This document shows, piece after piece, positions 5,586 through 6,962 of a stretch of 6,962 nucleotides of DNA (its first letter is position 1; every line of letters starts with the position of its first letter). Both the position numbers and the translations under genes were made by a program. The stretch spans positions 1 to 6,962 of the forward strand of contig CAMVIO010000107.1 of NCBI GenBank assembly GCA_947167555.1. The letters are read 5' to 3'. The notes beneath the pieces were generated by a model that was given only the letters and a program-made list of their open reading frames with translations, made no database searches and had not been told where the DNA came from. The DNA is from an uncultured Selenomonadales bacterium. Lineage in GTDB: Bacteria > Bacillota > Negativicutes > Selenomonadales > Selenomonadaceae.

Positions 5586-6700
5586 AATACGATGTGGTGA
5601 TTGCCGGGGCGGGGCTGTTTGGCTCCGTTTTGGCGCGAGAGCTTTCTGATGCTGGGTGGCGCGTGCTTGTTGTGGAGCGGCGCAAGGCGGTCGGCGGGAA
5701 TATCCGCTGCGAGGAGCGGGACGGGATTCCCGTGCATCTTTACGGCGCGCATATCTTTCATACGAGCATCCGCGAGGTCTGGGAGTATGTGAACCGGTTC
5801 GCTGGGTTCCATCCGTTTATCAACAGCCCCGTTGCGAATTACAGGGGCGAGCTGTACAATCTGCCCTTCAACATGAACACGTTCCATCAGATCTGGGGCG
5901 TGAGGACGCCTGCTGAGGCGCGGGCGAAAATCGAGGAGCAGCGGGCGGGAATGACGGTTGAGCCAAAGAATCTGGAGGAACAGGCGATTTCTCTCGTCGG
6001 ACGCGATATTTACGAAAAGCTGATTAAAGGCTATACGGAAAAGCAATGGGGACGCGATTGCCGCGAGCTTCCGGCGTTCATTATCCGGCGGCTGCCGCTT
6101 CGTTTCACTTATGACAACAATTATTTCAACGATCCATGGCAGGGCATTCCCAACGGTGGGTATAACGGGTTGATTGAAGCGCTGCTGGACGGTGTGGAGG
6201 TGCGGCTCGGGACGGACTTCTTGGCTGACCGGGATTATTATTTGCAGAATGCGAAGCGCGTTGTTTATACGGGCGCGATTGACGAGTATTTTGATTATGA
6301 ACTGGGTGAACTGGAGTATCGGGGGCTACGGTTCGAGCATGAGCGAATGAAAACGGATAATTTCCAAGGCGTAGCGGTGATGAACTTCACCGACACGGAG
6401 ACGCCGTACACGCGCGTGATCGAGCATAAGCATTTCGAGCCGCAGAACGCGGCGATTATGGAAAAGCCGGTATCAATTGTTACGAAGGAGTATCCTGCGG
6501 CGTGGAAGCGGGGCGACAACGCCTATTACCCGGTGAACGACGCGAAAAATCAGGCACTGTATGAAAAGTATCTGGCGCGGGCGGCCTCGGAACGCGTGAT
6601 TTTCGGCGGGCGGCTTGGCGAATATAAATATTACGATATGGACAAGACGGTGGAACGGGCGTTGGCGTTGGCGCGTTCGCTGACTGCGCAGGGAGTGTGA
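5582..6700 (+). CDS. glf: UDP-galactopyranose mutase
   Basis: This 372-residue flavoenzyme interconverts UDP-galactopyranose and UDP-galactofuranose, the donor for galactofuranose in capsules, O-antigens and wall glycans. The FAD-binding loop is GAGLFG (9-14), followed by VGGN (37-40). Family hallmarks are YGAHIFHT (54-61), YTEKQWG (151-157, with the tryptophan that packs near the uridine), RFTYDNNYFNDPWQGIPNGG (174-193), YTRVIEHKHF (276-285) and GGRLGEYKYYDMD (342-354). R174 and R278 fit the two arginines that contact the substrate diphosphate. Length is normal and no key motif is missing. The ATG overlaps the previous stop as ATGA, with GAGGAG at 5571-5576 as RBS, so expression is probably coupled to the epimerase gene. 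With galE immediately downstream, the two steps from UDP-glucose to UDP-Galf are encoded side by side. Confidence 0.96.
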   Translation: MKYDVVIAGAGLFGSVLARELSDAGWRVLVVERRKAVGGNIRCEERDGIPVHLYGAHIFHTSIREVWEYVNRFAGFHPFINSPVANYRGELYNLPFNMNTFHQIWGVRTPAEARAKIEEQRAGMTVEPKNLEEQAISLVGRDIYEKLIKGYTEKQWGRDCRELPAFIIRRLPLRFTYDNNYFNDPWQGIPNGGYNGLIEALLDGVEVRLGTDFLADRDYYLQNAKRVVYTGAIDEYFDYELGELEYRGLRFEHERMKTDNFQGVAVMNFTDTETPYTRVIEHKHFEPQNAAIMEKPVSIVTKEYPAAWKRGDNAYYPVNDAKNQALYEKYLARAASERVIFGGRLGEYKYYDMDKTVERALALARSLTAQGV

Positions 6701-6706
6701 AAATCA

Positions 6707-6962
6707 ATGGCAATTCTTGTTTGCGGCGGGGCCGGATATATCGGTTCCCATATCAATAAAGCGCTTCATCAGGAAGGCTATGAGACGGTTGTTTTTGACA
6801 GTCTTATTTATGGTCATCGGGAAGCAGTGAAATGGGGGACGTTCATAAAGGGGGATCTGGCGAATCCTGACGAGTTGGAGGCGGTATTTCGCAATCATGA
6901 CATAGACGCGGTGTTTCATTTTGCCGCGTTTACTTATGTCGGGGAATCCGTGGAGGATCCCG
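6707..6962 (+). CDS. galE: UDP-glucose 4-epimerase, N-terminal part (runs off right edge)
   Basis: The frame starts at ATG 6707, six bases after the glf stop, and is open to the edge (85 codons). It starts MAILVCGGAGYIGSH, the NAD-binding loop of short-chain dehydrogenase-type nucleotide-sugar epimerases. GDLANPDEL, AVFHFAA and YVGESVEDP follow, as expected for GalE, which interconverts UDP-glucose and UDP-galactose. The catalytic YxxxK lies beyond the window. A GGGAG at 6691-6695 within the end of glf is a possible RBS, though its 11-base spacing is long; coupling to glf is likely. A related 4-epimerase, for example one acting on UDP-xylose/arabinose, cannot be excluded from this fragment, but the neighbouring glf favours GalE. 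Confidence 0.88.
   Translation, partial: MAILVCGGAGYIGSHINKALHQEGYETVVFDSLIYGHREAVKWGTFIKGDLANPDELEAVFRNHDIDAVFHFAAFTYVGESVEDP

Overview
The window is a stretch of a bacterial surface-polysaccharide (nucleotide-sugar / glycan modification) locus, with all genes on the + strand. The strong AGGAGG-type ribosome binding sites, tight gene overlaps, a mixed but often G+C-rich composition, and the gene families suggest a Firmicutes-lineage bacterium. A Selenomonas-like member of the Negativicutes is my best guess, by resemblance only; no rRNA or other marker is present to confirm it.

Layout. (1) 1-1944: the 3' part of a large multidomain protein. In order it has the C-terminal part of a SAM-dependent methyltransferase, a kinase-like (APH/LPS-kinase-type) segment, a small Rossmann-like domain, and a cytidylyltransferase with HxGH. 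(2) 1945-2062: a 118-base intergenic region with a perfect TATAAT box and an RBS. (3) 2063-3367: an AAA-type ATPase with a DUF4143-type C-terminal half, more AT-rich than what follows and apparently unrelated to glycan synthesis. (4) 3408-4448: a TIM-barrel protein of the sugar phosphate isomerase/epimerase superfamily that has lost most metal-ligand positions. Its C-terminal Rossmann-like domain is broken by an apparent deletion plus frameshift near 4368; the severed remainder continues in another frame to 4672. (5) 4635-5585: a second, intact TIM-barrel sugar isomerase/epimerase. (6) 5582-6700: UDP-galactopyranose mutase (glf). (7) 6707 to the right edge: the N-terminus of UDP-glucose 4-epimerase (galE).

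How the genes fit together. GalE makes UDP-galactopyranose from UDP-glucose and Glf converts it to UDP-galactofuranose, so the cluster most likely supplies galactofuranose for a capsule, LPS O-chain or wall glycan. The tandem TIM-barrel proteins probably act on another sugar or sugar phosphate, and the multidomain protein upstream probably decorates or activates a component (methylation, phosphorylation, CDP-activation). Genes 4 to 7 are packed with overlaps or gaps of a few bases and are likely co-transcribed. The AAA ATPase has its own probable promoter and looks like a passenger gene.

The most notable observations are the four-module fusion protein, the Rossmann-like module shared by two otherwise unrelated proteins, the tandem active/degenerate epimerase pair, and the deletion that broke one of them. 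No tRNA, rRNA, CRISPR array, insertion sequence or convincing terminator was seen.
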